Positions 9,098-15,870 of a DNA stretch of 15,870 nt are shown here, one piece after another. Numbering within the stretch: position 1 is the stretch's first letter; each line of letters starts with the position of its first letter. The notes below the pieces were generated by a model. That model worked only from the letters and a program-made list of their open reading frames with translations. It was not told where the DNA came from and did no database searches. Made by a program: the position numbers and the translations under genes. Location: contig LSYV01000128.1 in NCBI GenBank assembly GCA_001584585.1, forward strand, positions 66,758 to 82,627. The letters run 5' to 3'. The stretch comes from Gonium pectorale. Lineage: Eukaryota; Chlorophyta; Chlorophyceae; Chlamydomonadales; Volvocaceae.

Positions 9098-11136
9098 CTA
9101 CTCGAACAGGAAGTCGCAGCTCATGACCGCCAGCGCGTCGTTGGGCAGCTGCAGGAACGTGTCCATGAAGGCGTCTCCCACGCGCTCCACGGTGGCCGTG
9201 CCCACCAGCACGCCCGACCCGCCCACCAACCGCCGGCCGGTGGCGGACAGACCCGCCGCGCCGCGTGTACTCTCCGTCGTCAGCACCGTGCGGATCTGGG
9301 CGGGGCCGAGGCCGGGGTTGGGGAGGGTCAAGGGCGGGGTTCGGGAGGGTCCAGGCCGGGGTTGGCGAGCGTCGAGGGCAGATATGGGCGGGGCCGAGGC
9401 TGACGTTGGCGGTCGCGTGGGTGGGGGAAGGGGGACAGGGGGCGAACGCGTTACGGCGAATGACCCAGGGGTCGCTCTGTGCGCAGTCACGGCCGTGCGG
9501 CCGTCGGTGATGAGAGTCGGGGACGGTGCGGAAAGGGGCCCGAGCAGAGTCAAGCATGAGGAAGCGAGAGCGTCCGGATGGCGGATGGCAAGGGGGCAGG
9601 AGGCGCAGGGATGAGGGCCGAGGCTGTGTGGGAGACGGCACCGCGCAGGCCCGGCTCCTGAGGATGGGCGGAGTCGAGCCTGACACTCATCCCGGGATAG
9701 ATGGGGACCAAGGACCCGCGGTGTCAGTAAGCACGGGCGTGGGTCTGTGTTTGGGGCGACGGGGGGCGTGCCTTTGGGCGCTTGGGGCTGAGCGTGACGC
9801 CTCCGGGTACCTGTTCGCCCCTCCTCGCCGTTAGGGCCCTTACTAGCCCGGCGCACCCCGCGGCGGCCTCCGCTCCTCACCTTGAGACCCGGCGGAGTGT
9901 AAAGGGAGGACGCGGTGAAGTAAAAGTCGGACTCGAAGTTGAGGTTCACCTCGCCGCTCCGGGTGTCCAGCACTCCCTGAGATCAGGGGAGCACGGGCGG
10001 GTGGTTGAGTCGTGCGCAGTCCTGCTGCATAGCTTAAGGGCCGCGTGCACGGGCACCGTAGGGAAAATTCCCGTAGACGTGTAATGTATCCAGCTTAGTT
10101 TACCCGCGTAGACCCTTTCAGAGTTCTTCGTCATGTCAGAGCTTCTGCACAGGCGGACATGGATCACGCACGCGGGCCTTGCATCGTTATTCCCAGCGAC
10201 AGCGAGCCGCTAGTGGAATCTGTCCGCGTCCAGACCGCGATGGCCCGCCTCCACACCGCCCGTCAGTACTGCGGCCCGTGCCCGCGCCAAGCATGCAGCC
10301 AGCCGTTGCTGCCGCCGCCTCCATGCAACCAACAGTTTGTTCGTGTTGCATCGCCGCCTCGCTTCAGCCAACCCTCAGGCTCCCGACGCCCTTCCATGCT
10401 GCCCTCCCACCGAATCACCTCGAGCGACACGGGCCGGATGGCGATGTTGAGCGGCGGCGGGATGGGCAGCAGGCCCATGAGGGTTGCCGTACGGTACGAC
10501 ATGTCCGGGATGACGAGCACGCTGGTGTCGAAGGACAGGTGCAGCTTCCCGTCGCTGGCGCGGGGGTGGGGGGGGGGGGGGGGGGAGGGGCGGCAGGTGA
10601 GGCGGGGCCAGGCGGGCGGGTTGGGAAGAGTGGCTAGGGGAGGTGGCGAATTCAAAGACGCAGCGTCCATGGGAAGGGGGCATGCCCAGAAAGGGGGATG
10701 GGAGGAAACTAAGCTACACAGCGGGCACAACCACACATATTCCGTTGGTGGGTTCATCACCCCATGGTTTTATACCTTAGGACAGCCGGGCGATCACACA
10801 CACGACACTCTTCTAAGCACACGAGGCCTAATTGACTTAGGCGGGGGCGGGAGGTCTTGGTTCGCGGTGCACCCAAAGGTCTCACCCGAGGTCGGTCACC
10901 GTGCCCCAGCCCCCTCCTCCTAGGGCATTGTAGCGGAAGCGGGGGTAGAAGCTCACGGCAAGCTCGCAGTCTTGACGCGTCTTGAGGCGCACTTTGGTGT
11001 ACTGACCAGCGGCTGCAAGCGCCGACGCGTTCACACGCATCGACGACGCGCGCACTTTTGGCATGGGGACCGCAGGCGCTGCACGCGACGTCCGAACCGC
11101 GCGTGTGGGTGCCTGAGAGGTGATCGCGCTCTTCAT
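9098..11136 (-). CDS. Conserved-looking plastid-targeted protein of unknown function
   Basis: Four exons on the minus strand: 11136-10886, 10554-10419, 9976-9881 and 9295-9098. All introns are GT-AG with matching phases, giving 226 residues. Residues 1 to about 40 (MKSAITSQAPTRAVRTSRAA...) are rich in Ser, Ala, Arg and Thr and nearly free of acidic residues. This is a good chloroplast transit peptide, with a likely cut near VRASS or VNASA. The mature part starts YTKVRLKTRQDCELAVSF and alternates hydrophobic and polar residues, suggesting beta structure. Landmarks are YPRFRYNA and a GGGGWGT loop (about 64-79), FDTSVLVIPD, PIPPPLNIAIRP, an acidic/aromatic SGEVNLNFESDFYF stretch, LTTEST, and LPNDALAVMSCDFLF at the end. 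No transmembrane helix and no catalytic motif are evident. I associate this pattern with an unnamed family of photosynthetic organisms but cannot name it. The gene faces away from the coiled-coil gene at 11479. Confidence 0.85.
10568..10585. repeat. Poly-G run (poly-C on the gene strand)
   Basis: Eighteen consecutive G on the plus strand, flanked by further G runs. On the minus strand this is the polypyrimidine tract just before the acceptor of intron 1 of the plastid-protein gene (acceptor AG at 10556-10555). It probably helps splicing and may be length-polymorphic or miscalled in sequencing. Confidence 0.85.
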
Positions 11137-11478
11137 GATTACAATGGTGGTGCGGTCAAGCGCAACCGGGTTTTGTGGGTGATGTGTGAAGGTGTTGCAC
11201 CAGCTGTTGGGCCAAGCTATGTCGCTTAAGCCTAGTTTTATAAGTTAGTTCACTGGGCACAGAGTGCACGGGATGCAAGGAGCCCGCAACCATGAGTTGA
11301 CTTGTCGTATCCGGCACCGTGAACTCTTGTCTGGTACGTTCCGGGCCGCACATTTAACCCTCAACCTCGACAACCTGAAAGTGAAAGTCTTGCACGAGGC
11401 TAATCGACCAATCCTGCGGCCTGACCGGCCCCCAGAACAACCCAACCCTGTGCACCCTCCGCTGTCCAGTAGTAAACT
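11137..11478. promoter_or_regulatory. Divergent promoter region with a minus-strand TATA box
   Basis: Only 342 bases separate the start codons of the plastid-protein gene (-) and the coiled-coil gene (+). Reading the minus strand, TATAAAA lies at 11242-11236, about 100 bases before the ATG at 11136. This implies transcription starting about 30 bases further on and a 5' UTR near 70 bases. No clear TATA box precedes the plus-strand ATG at 11479. The two genes may share control, which is inference from spacing only. Confidence 0.5.
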
Positions 11479-12946
11479 ATGGCCTCAAGCACTGGCCTGT
11501 CTTCTCTTGACGGGGACATTCAGGACCTGAACACCCAGATCTGCAAGGTGGAGAGCCAGATAGCGGAGGTCGAGAAGGAGCTTAGCAAGCCAAGCATCAG
11601 CGATGAGGAGAAAAAGCACCTGCGCAAGGAGAAGGAGCAGCTGCGCGAGGAGAAGCTGCTGCTGCGCAAGAAGGAGGAGCAGCTGCGCAAGAAGGAGGAG
11701 CAGCTGCGCGAGGAGAAGCTGCTGCTGCTCAAGGAGAAGCTGAATGGTGAGGGTTCGGGCCTCTTTTATTGCGCTCACAATGCCTTCAGACAAACGGCAG
11801 TCGCAGTGCGCCTGGCCTAGCGGACCGCAGCTTAACGCTGCAAGGGCTGCAAGGGTTGCTGTTGTGAGCCGGGTGCCAAGTTACCAACACCGCCGCGGGT
11901 CGCTAGGGTTGGGGTGCCAGGGTTGGCGTGCCGCTGCGTCCAGCCTCCAGAAGGATGCTGGCGAGCACGATCTCTCGTGCGCACGCCCCGAGTTCCTCCT
12001 AGGTTGGCCCCAGGTCACCGCATGCTCCCTCCTGCGCAATCCTTGCGTTCCTGCGGGCTGCTTACAATGCATTATGTATACGTTCTGCGGTTGTCACGGG
12101 CAGAGGCCCCGGTCGAGCCCCATGGGATCCGAGGGGCTACGCTCGAGGAAGGATCTCGGAGCCTGCGTGCTTACGTTTGGGGTCCCCAATGTGCCAGCTT
12201 TGCTTGAGGCACGCTCCTCGTATAATACCGCACCCTCCCTGCGCCACCCGTGTGGTAGAAGAGTGGTATCTGACTGACTTCGACCTCTTTCACTGTCCTT
12301 GGTCACCCTTCTCTGCAGGCACAACGGGGGCCGGGAGCAGTGCTGGCGTGGGAGGTTAGTAAAAGCGCGTGCAGCTTAAGCATGTTCAGACGTTTGAGTC
12401 TACAAGAGCCTGAGCACTGTCAGGCTAAGCCATGTGGCACATAATGCATAGGCTAGTGTGCCAATCGTTGTGTAACGGCTTTCTCTTGGCTCTCCGTGGT
12501 GTGTCCATTGCAGATGGAGACTGGTTGGTAGAGCAAGTGGTTCGCTTGTGGCAAGGCTTCTGGAGGAGCACTGTTGGGGTCAAGAAGGGGATGGAAGATA
12601 ACAGATCGCCCCCACCTCCACCGCCGCCTCCTTGCTCCCTTCGACGTCGCCACCCAACGCAGGCGCCCACCACCGCGTCCTGAGCGGCGCATGCAGGGTC
12701 ATCCCGACCCTGCTGCTGGTCAGCCAGCTGTTTGTCAAGGCGAGAAACCGCGAGGCGTCGCTGTACAATGCATACAGTGCCATTGTGGGTGTGTATGGTG
12801 CGATACGCGACGCACCGGCCACTAAGTGGCTCGCAGCGGACTTGGCTGCATTCACCCACATGCCCCTTCTGGCCATGGCGTGGGGTGTGGCTGTTCTGAT
12901 CGTTTGCCCACTAGTGCTGTACTTCCAGAACTTCTGGGGCCAGTAA
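11479..12946 (+). CDS. Coiled-coil protein, probably with a C-terminal transmembrane segment; 3' gene model uncertain
   Basis: Exon 1 (11479-11746) encodes a highly charged coiled coil. After about 20 residues comes a long Glu/Lys/Leu/Arg helix with exact heptads (KKEEQLR twice). Exon 2 (12319-12354) adds a Gly/Thr/Ser linker, and exon 3 starts at 12514 in the matching phase (DGDWLVEQVVRLWQGFW). Without a further intron the frame passes through eight prolines and stops at 12683, giving 157 residues. However, a second frame, open from 12602, reads well from about 12663 to TAA at 12946. It has an amphipathic part (TLLLVSQLFVKARNREASLY) and a strong hydrophobic helix (MPLLAMAWGVAVLIVCPLVL). The two could be joined by an intron ending at the pyrimidine-rich CGCAG (12662) or at TGCAG (12696), though no ideal donor of the right phase is present; a GC donor near 12551 would fit. 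A one-base error is also possible. I infer one gene for a membrane-anchored coiled-coil protein. Function is unknown. Confidence 0.6.
11641..11727 (+). repeat. Internal heptad-coding repeats of the coiled coil
   Basis: A 21-bp unit coding KKEEQLR is repeated exactly at 11668-11688 and 11689-11709. A 24-bp segment coding LREEKLLL occurs at 11641-11664 and, identically, at 11704-11727. That is a 63-bp period, or nine turns of three heptads. Identity at the nucleotide level points to recent in-frame duplication inside the coiled coil. Confidence 0.85.
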
Positions 12947-13970
12947 GCAGTGGGTTGCCTGGTGCAGGATGTGTTTGGGCTGTGGCTATGTCTTACGGTT
13001 AGAATCGGGGCCATGGCAGCTGTCCGCTGGTGCACAAACACGGCTGGTGAAGGTCCCGGCCTTCGTGGGGCTACCATGTCATAGTTCATTGTGTCCCCCT
13101 GGGTGTTTGCATATGTTTACGCAACTCGGGGGCTTCGTACTTGAACAAGCCTGTATGGCTCCACCCAACAAACGATGTGAGAAATGGCGGTGTGTTGAGT
13201 GTTTAAGGTGGCTAGTTCCAGTTGGAATGCATGTGTGTGTGTGCATGTGTTCTGCAACTGGAGATGATGGTTGTGTTGGAACGTGTGTGCGTCATGCAGC
13301 TTGCCCACATGACGCTTGCCTGGTTCTGATCACTGCATTCGAGGATAGTGGACTGACCTTGGTCATTTGTGGCTTATTTCAGCGCATTTCATCGTTCATT
13401 GACACCGGACCGCGGAAACATCATAGTGAATGGAGGGGCCGGGCACAGCAAGTTCAGCAAAAAGCCTTTAGTAGGCCAGCCAACCCCAGTGACATAGCGG
13501 ATGACGGTGGGTGCTTTGATTTGAGCTACAGGCAGGCTGCTGAGGTGATGCTGACGTGCTATCGAGCAATGGTACGGTGCGGGATTGATGCAACCTCCCC
13601 GTACGATGCAACTGTATGTGTTGTGCAACTGCAGGGCATGTGATGGCCAGGGGGGCGGGGCAGGTTGCTGCGGCAAACGCAATCATGTCAATGCCCAATG
13701 CCGTGTTGTTCTCCGTGCCAAGTATGCTTTGCATGCCATTTTTGCCTGGTGGGTTTAGCCGGGAGGCCGATTGATCCAAGCGCAGCCAAGAGCAGGTCAT
13801 GAGGAGTTCTTTGAACCTGGTGGGCGGTACGGTATGTGCAGTCTCCTTGGCTTAATGGGAGCCCCTGGCGGAGTGTGGTGCTGCGTTGGGGAAGGTGTAC
13901 GTACACCAGGGCATCGCATCACTCATCGCCAAAAGGGAAGACACACTCTTGTAACGAGGGAAGTAAGGAC
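12947..13970 (+). other. Probable 3' UTR of the coiled-coil gene
   Basis: This stretch is T/G-rich, with TG repeats near 13228-13250, as is common in volvocalean 3' UTRs. It ends near a TGTAA at 13950-13954. A 224-codon open frame (12969-13643) spans it, but it is rich in Cys, Val and His with no recognisable domain and is probably spurious. Part of it, from an acceptor-like TTTCAG at 13381 to a donor-like GTATGT at 13613, could be an exon. A perfect 14-bp palindrome, GGTGTACGTACACC, lies at 13894-13907. Confidence 0.45.
13950..13954 (+). terminator. Candidate poly(A) signal TGTAA of the coiled-coil gene
   Basis: This TGTAA lies about 1 kb past the TAA at 12944-12946. It is the first on this strand that I found after the coding part, a normal distance for this group of algae. 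Confidence 0.5.
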
Positions 13971-13983
13971 AAGAAAGACGTGA

Positions 13984-14227
13984 ACTCAACAATCCACGCT
14001 GCATTGTGGTTCAGTTGGTGAGAATGGCCGTCCACTTGCCCAAGGCCAGATAATTATCTCATTTAATGGAGGTAAGGTACAGAATGCCTGAAGCGGCCAC
14101 CAAACGTGCTTACATTCTGTCTGATGCATCGAAACAGCAGTGGCAAAATGCTGCTGAAAGGAAACGTATCATGTCAAAACTGCGAGTACGCCGTGTCTCA
14201 GATTGCTGCCGTGTTTACTCCGAATGA
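13984..14227 (+). pseudogene. Two short coding-like fragments in different frames
   Basis: The first open stretch (13984-14091) reads TQQSTLHCGSVGENGRPLAQ and then GQIIISFNGGKVQNA before a stop. The second (14084-14227, 47 residues, ATG at 14084) reads MPEAATKRAYILSDASKQQW and continues with a basic segment. They overlap by eight bases in different frames, as if one frame had been broken by an indel. Composition is protein-like, but the codons end in A/T far more often than in the neighbouring genes, which suggests a different origin such as a mobile element. Alternatively, AATGGAG|GTAAGG at about 14071 is a near-perfect splice donor, so the first piece could be a genuine exon. No family is recognised. 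Confidence 0.3.
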
Positions 14228-14264
14228 CTCGGTTGAAATGGAGCCATTCAGAACACACCCTTGC

Positions 14265-14760
14265 CTGAGCCTTCCAGCCCCGTCTCGCCCCCTCCCATGC
14301 CGCCCTGCCCGTCCCCACCCTCGCCTGAGCCTTCCAGCCCCGTCTCGCTGCGACCCGTGCCGCCCCGGCCGGCCCCAACCTTTCCTTAGCCTTCCAGCCC
14401 CGTCTCGCCGCCATCCATCCAGTCCCCACCTTCGCCTGAGCCTTCCAGCCCCGAGCCGCGGTCAGCCATACCGTCCCGCCTCGTCCCCACCCTCGCCTGA
14501 GCCTTCCAGCCCCGCGCCGCCGTCGCCCATTCTTGCCGCCCTGACCGTCCCCAGCTCCCCACCCTTGCCTGAGCCTTCCAGCCCCGTCTCGCTGCGACCC
14601 GTGCCGCCCCGGCCGGCCCCAACCTTTCCTTAGCCTTCCAGCCCCGTCTCGCCGCCATCCATGCCGACCCTCTAGTCCCCACCTACGCCTGAACCTTCCA
14701 GCCCCGAGCCGCGGTCTGCCATACCGCCCCGCCTGCCCCCACCCTCGCCTGAGCCTTCCA
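14265..14760. repeat. About 60-bp minisatellite with higher-order duplication
   Basis: The core CCTGAGCCTTCCAGCCCC (or TTAGCCTTCCAGCCCC) recurs starting near 14265, 14325, 14385, 14436, 14497, 14569, 14629, 14689 and 14749. Spacing is mostly 60 bases, with single steps of 51, 61 and 72. A larger block is also duplicated: the stretch from 14341 is repeated from 14585, 244 bases on, essentially unchanged for about 75 bases. In one frame the unit encodes PEPSSPVS-type hydroxyproline-rich wall-protein sequence, but TAG stops from the TTAG variants interrupt it, so no intact protein results. Confidence 0.9.
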
Positions 14761-14763
14761 GGG

Positions 14764-14775
14764 TTACAGGTTACA
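14764..14775 (-). terminator. Double minus-strand poly(A) signal TGTAA
   Basis: On the minus strand GTGTAACCTGTAACC carries two TGTAA motifs. The first overlaps the stop codon of the reverse-transcriptase-like fragment (TAA at 14773-14771). This is a plausible 3' end of a retroelement, and it directly abuts the minisatellite. Confidence 0.45.
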
Positions 14776-15390
14776 CGTCCGTCAAAGCCGGGGGGGCCAT
14801 GGACGAATTGCGAATATTGGGGTGGGGGAGCGGGTCACGGTCCTCGTCTCTGCCCCGCTTCAGCGCCTGACGCCGAAGTATGGCTTGCCTGGTATCCTAG
14901 ACAGCCTGTATGTAGGCTCCCACCGCAGCTGGCGGGGCCTCCTTCATAATAGTAATCATGTTACGATGCCTAAAGCCCCAAGCAGCCTCGAATTGGGTCT
15001 CGGAGTTGCTCGTAGCATGGGCATTCGCAGAACACATGTAGTTCATCGCTTCATCCTCTCTTCACCACAGGCCTTGCACGTTCGCTCAGCTCGGGCTCGC
15101 CCATTGGGCCGGTTCACCTCCGTCTCCCCTAGCCTGAACCGCATCAACGTTTGCTGCAAGCTGGGTGCCATCACAGTCGCCGTGTGCAAAGGGTCCCCTA
15201 TGCAGTTGGCATACCGGCACATCTTAACTCCAGTCTCGCCGCTAGGCAAGTCGCGGGGTGCTCCAGTCACATGGGGCAGCCGCCACCGAGCATCAAGCCT
15301 GTCAGCAAAGCTATCCAATACTTTGCCAATGGGTTCTGAAGCTCCATAGCCGCCTCCGCCAATGCTCCAAGGGCCACCGCCGGCAGCGCA
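14771..15390 (-). pseudogene. Decayed C-terminal fragment of a non-LTR retroelement reverse transcriptase
   Basis: Reading the minus strand, an open frame (about 15390-15043) contains GDPLHTATVMAPSLQQTLMR, then FRLG, then a basic stretch ending ERTCKACGEERM. One frameshift later, from 15047, it continues DELHVFCECPCYEQLRD. This gives the CxxC ... DExHxxxxxCPxY pattern of the zinc-binding tail found after many LINE-type reverse transcriptases. A second frameshift near 14990 leads to NMITIMKEAPPAAVGAYIQA, an in-frame TAG (14899-14897), then TRQAILRRQALKRGRDEDRD and a terminal stop at 14773-14771. At least two frameshifts and one stop make it non-functional. The catalytic domain (YxDD) is not in the window. 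The assignment is from memory of the motif pattern and was not searched. Confidence 0.55.
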
Positions 15391-15420
15391 GGGTGCCCGC
15401 TGGGTTTGGTGGTTGGGTAT

Positions 15421-15780
15421 GGGTTTCGGTGTGGGGTGTTTGGTGGTGGGTGTTGCGGAGCGTTGCGTTTCTGGTTGCTTTTAGGTACGGTGCCCTTGTT
15501 GGGGCAGGTGCCGTCTGCCTCTCTGTTTTTCGGCGAGTCGCAGGGGGGGTTCGGGTTCGGGTTGCGGGCTTCTGCTAGGGGAGGGGGTTGGTTTGCTGCC
15601 TGTGCTCCACGGGTCCTTTCGGTCTGTTTCTCTCTTGTCCTGGTGGTCAGCGTCTCCTTTCCTTTCTTTTCGTCTTTCTGCCTTCCTGTTCTGTGGTCTT
15701 TAGGTGCAGGGTTCCTTCTCTTCTTGTGTGTGCCGTCGGTGTTTGGTCTTGGCCGCCGTGGTGCGCTGTAGTTAGGGCAG
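15421..15780. other. Strongly A-depleted (plus strand) tract
   Basis: By direct count there are 15 A in these 360 bases (about 4%), while G and T dominate from 15400 to 15560 and C and T from 15600 to 15720. The minus strand is correspondingly T-poor and encodes basic, polar, low-complexity peptides. No gene is called. It may be upstream sequence of the minus-strand retroelement, a degenerate satellite, or an intron or UTR of a gene lying to the right. The window closes with a TGTAA (15855-15859) and an acceptor-like CCACAG. Confidence 0.6.
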
Positions 15781-15870
15781 GGTTTCGGTGGTTCTCATCA
15801 CGGGAGGGCTGCATGTCCCTCCCGTTGTCTGCGCCCTTTCTTCGCCTCTCCGCCTGTAACCTTTCCACAG

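Noticed and set aside
8183..9403. A 406-codon plus-strand open frame
   Set aside because: It is low-complexity Ser/Pro/Arg/His sequence that runs through the local 70-bp repeats and over the last exon and an intron of the minus-strand plastid-protein gene. Nothing in it is recognisable.
12969..13643. A 224-codon plus-strand open frame
   Set aside because: It begins just after the stop at 12946, is rich in Cys/Val/His from TG repeats, and fits a volvocalean 3' UTR better. A small exon within it cannot be fully excluded.
13894..13907. Perfect 14-bp palindrome GGTGTACGTACACC as a possible mobile-element end or operator
   Set aside because: There is no partner copy, no flanking duplication and no nearby promoter. 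Palindromes of this size can arise by chance in a UTR.
14106..14633. A 175-codon open frame with LSLPAPSR repeats
   Set aside because: Most of it is a frame through the 60-bp minisatellite, whose unit length is a multiple of three. It ends within the array and lacks supporting features.

Overview
The window looks like nuclear DNA of a GC-rich chlorophyte green alga, most likely a volvocalean (Chlamydomonas/Volvox-type) species. The reasons are: short, phase-consistent GT-AG introns of about 260-600 bases in every real gene; strongly C/G-ending codons in the exons; Ala/Ser/Pro/Gly-rich low-complexity protein tails; a protein with a plastid-transit-like N-terminus; and TGTAA, the usual volvocalean poly(A) signal, at plausible 3' ends. 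The species cannot be named from this sequence. No rRNA, tRNA, CRISPR, operon or prokaryotic defence feature was seen.

Layout. Bases 1-720: AT-richer DNA, possibly the last exon and 3' UTR of a gene entering from the left (weak). Bases 1288-5664 (+): a six-exon gene for an 897-residue ankyrin-repeat protein with an N-terminal MGNC acylation motif and a long, cysteine-free, Ser/Pro/Ala-rich tail. The ankyrin part resembles plant XB3/XBAT proteins but has no RING finger. Bases 5665-9097: a 3.4-kb convergent intergenic region with no convincing CDS, holding several short repeats and candidate poly(A) signals on both strands. Bases 9098-11136 (-): a four-exon gene for a 226-residue, probably plastid-targeted protein of unknown function. 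Bases 11137-11478: a compact divergent promoter with a TATA box for the minus-strand gene. Bases 11479 to about 12946 (+): a coiled-coil gene whose C-terminal part lies in another frame and carries a probable transmembrane helix, so its 3' structure is unsettled. Bases 12947-13970: its probable 3' UTR, ending near a TGTAA.

The right end is repeat- and element-rich. It holds two short overlapping coding-like fragments (13984-14227), a roughly 60-bp minisatellite with a higher-order duplication (14265-14760), and a decayed minus-strand fragment resembling the C-terminus of a non-LTR reverse transcriptase (about 14771-15390), which ends in a double TGTAA. Last comes a strikingly A-depleted tract (15421-15780).

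The three main genes do not form an obvious pathway. The most useful leads are the RING-less XB3-like protein, the unnamed plastid protein, the coiled-coil/membrane gene with its frame problem, and the minisatellite/retroelement junction. All exon models come from reading splice signals and phase by eye. Family statements are from memory and were not searched.
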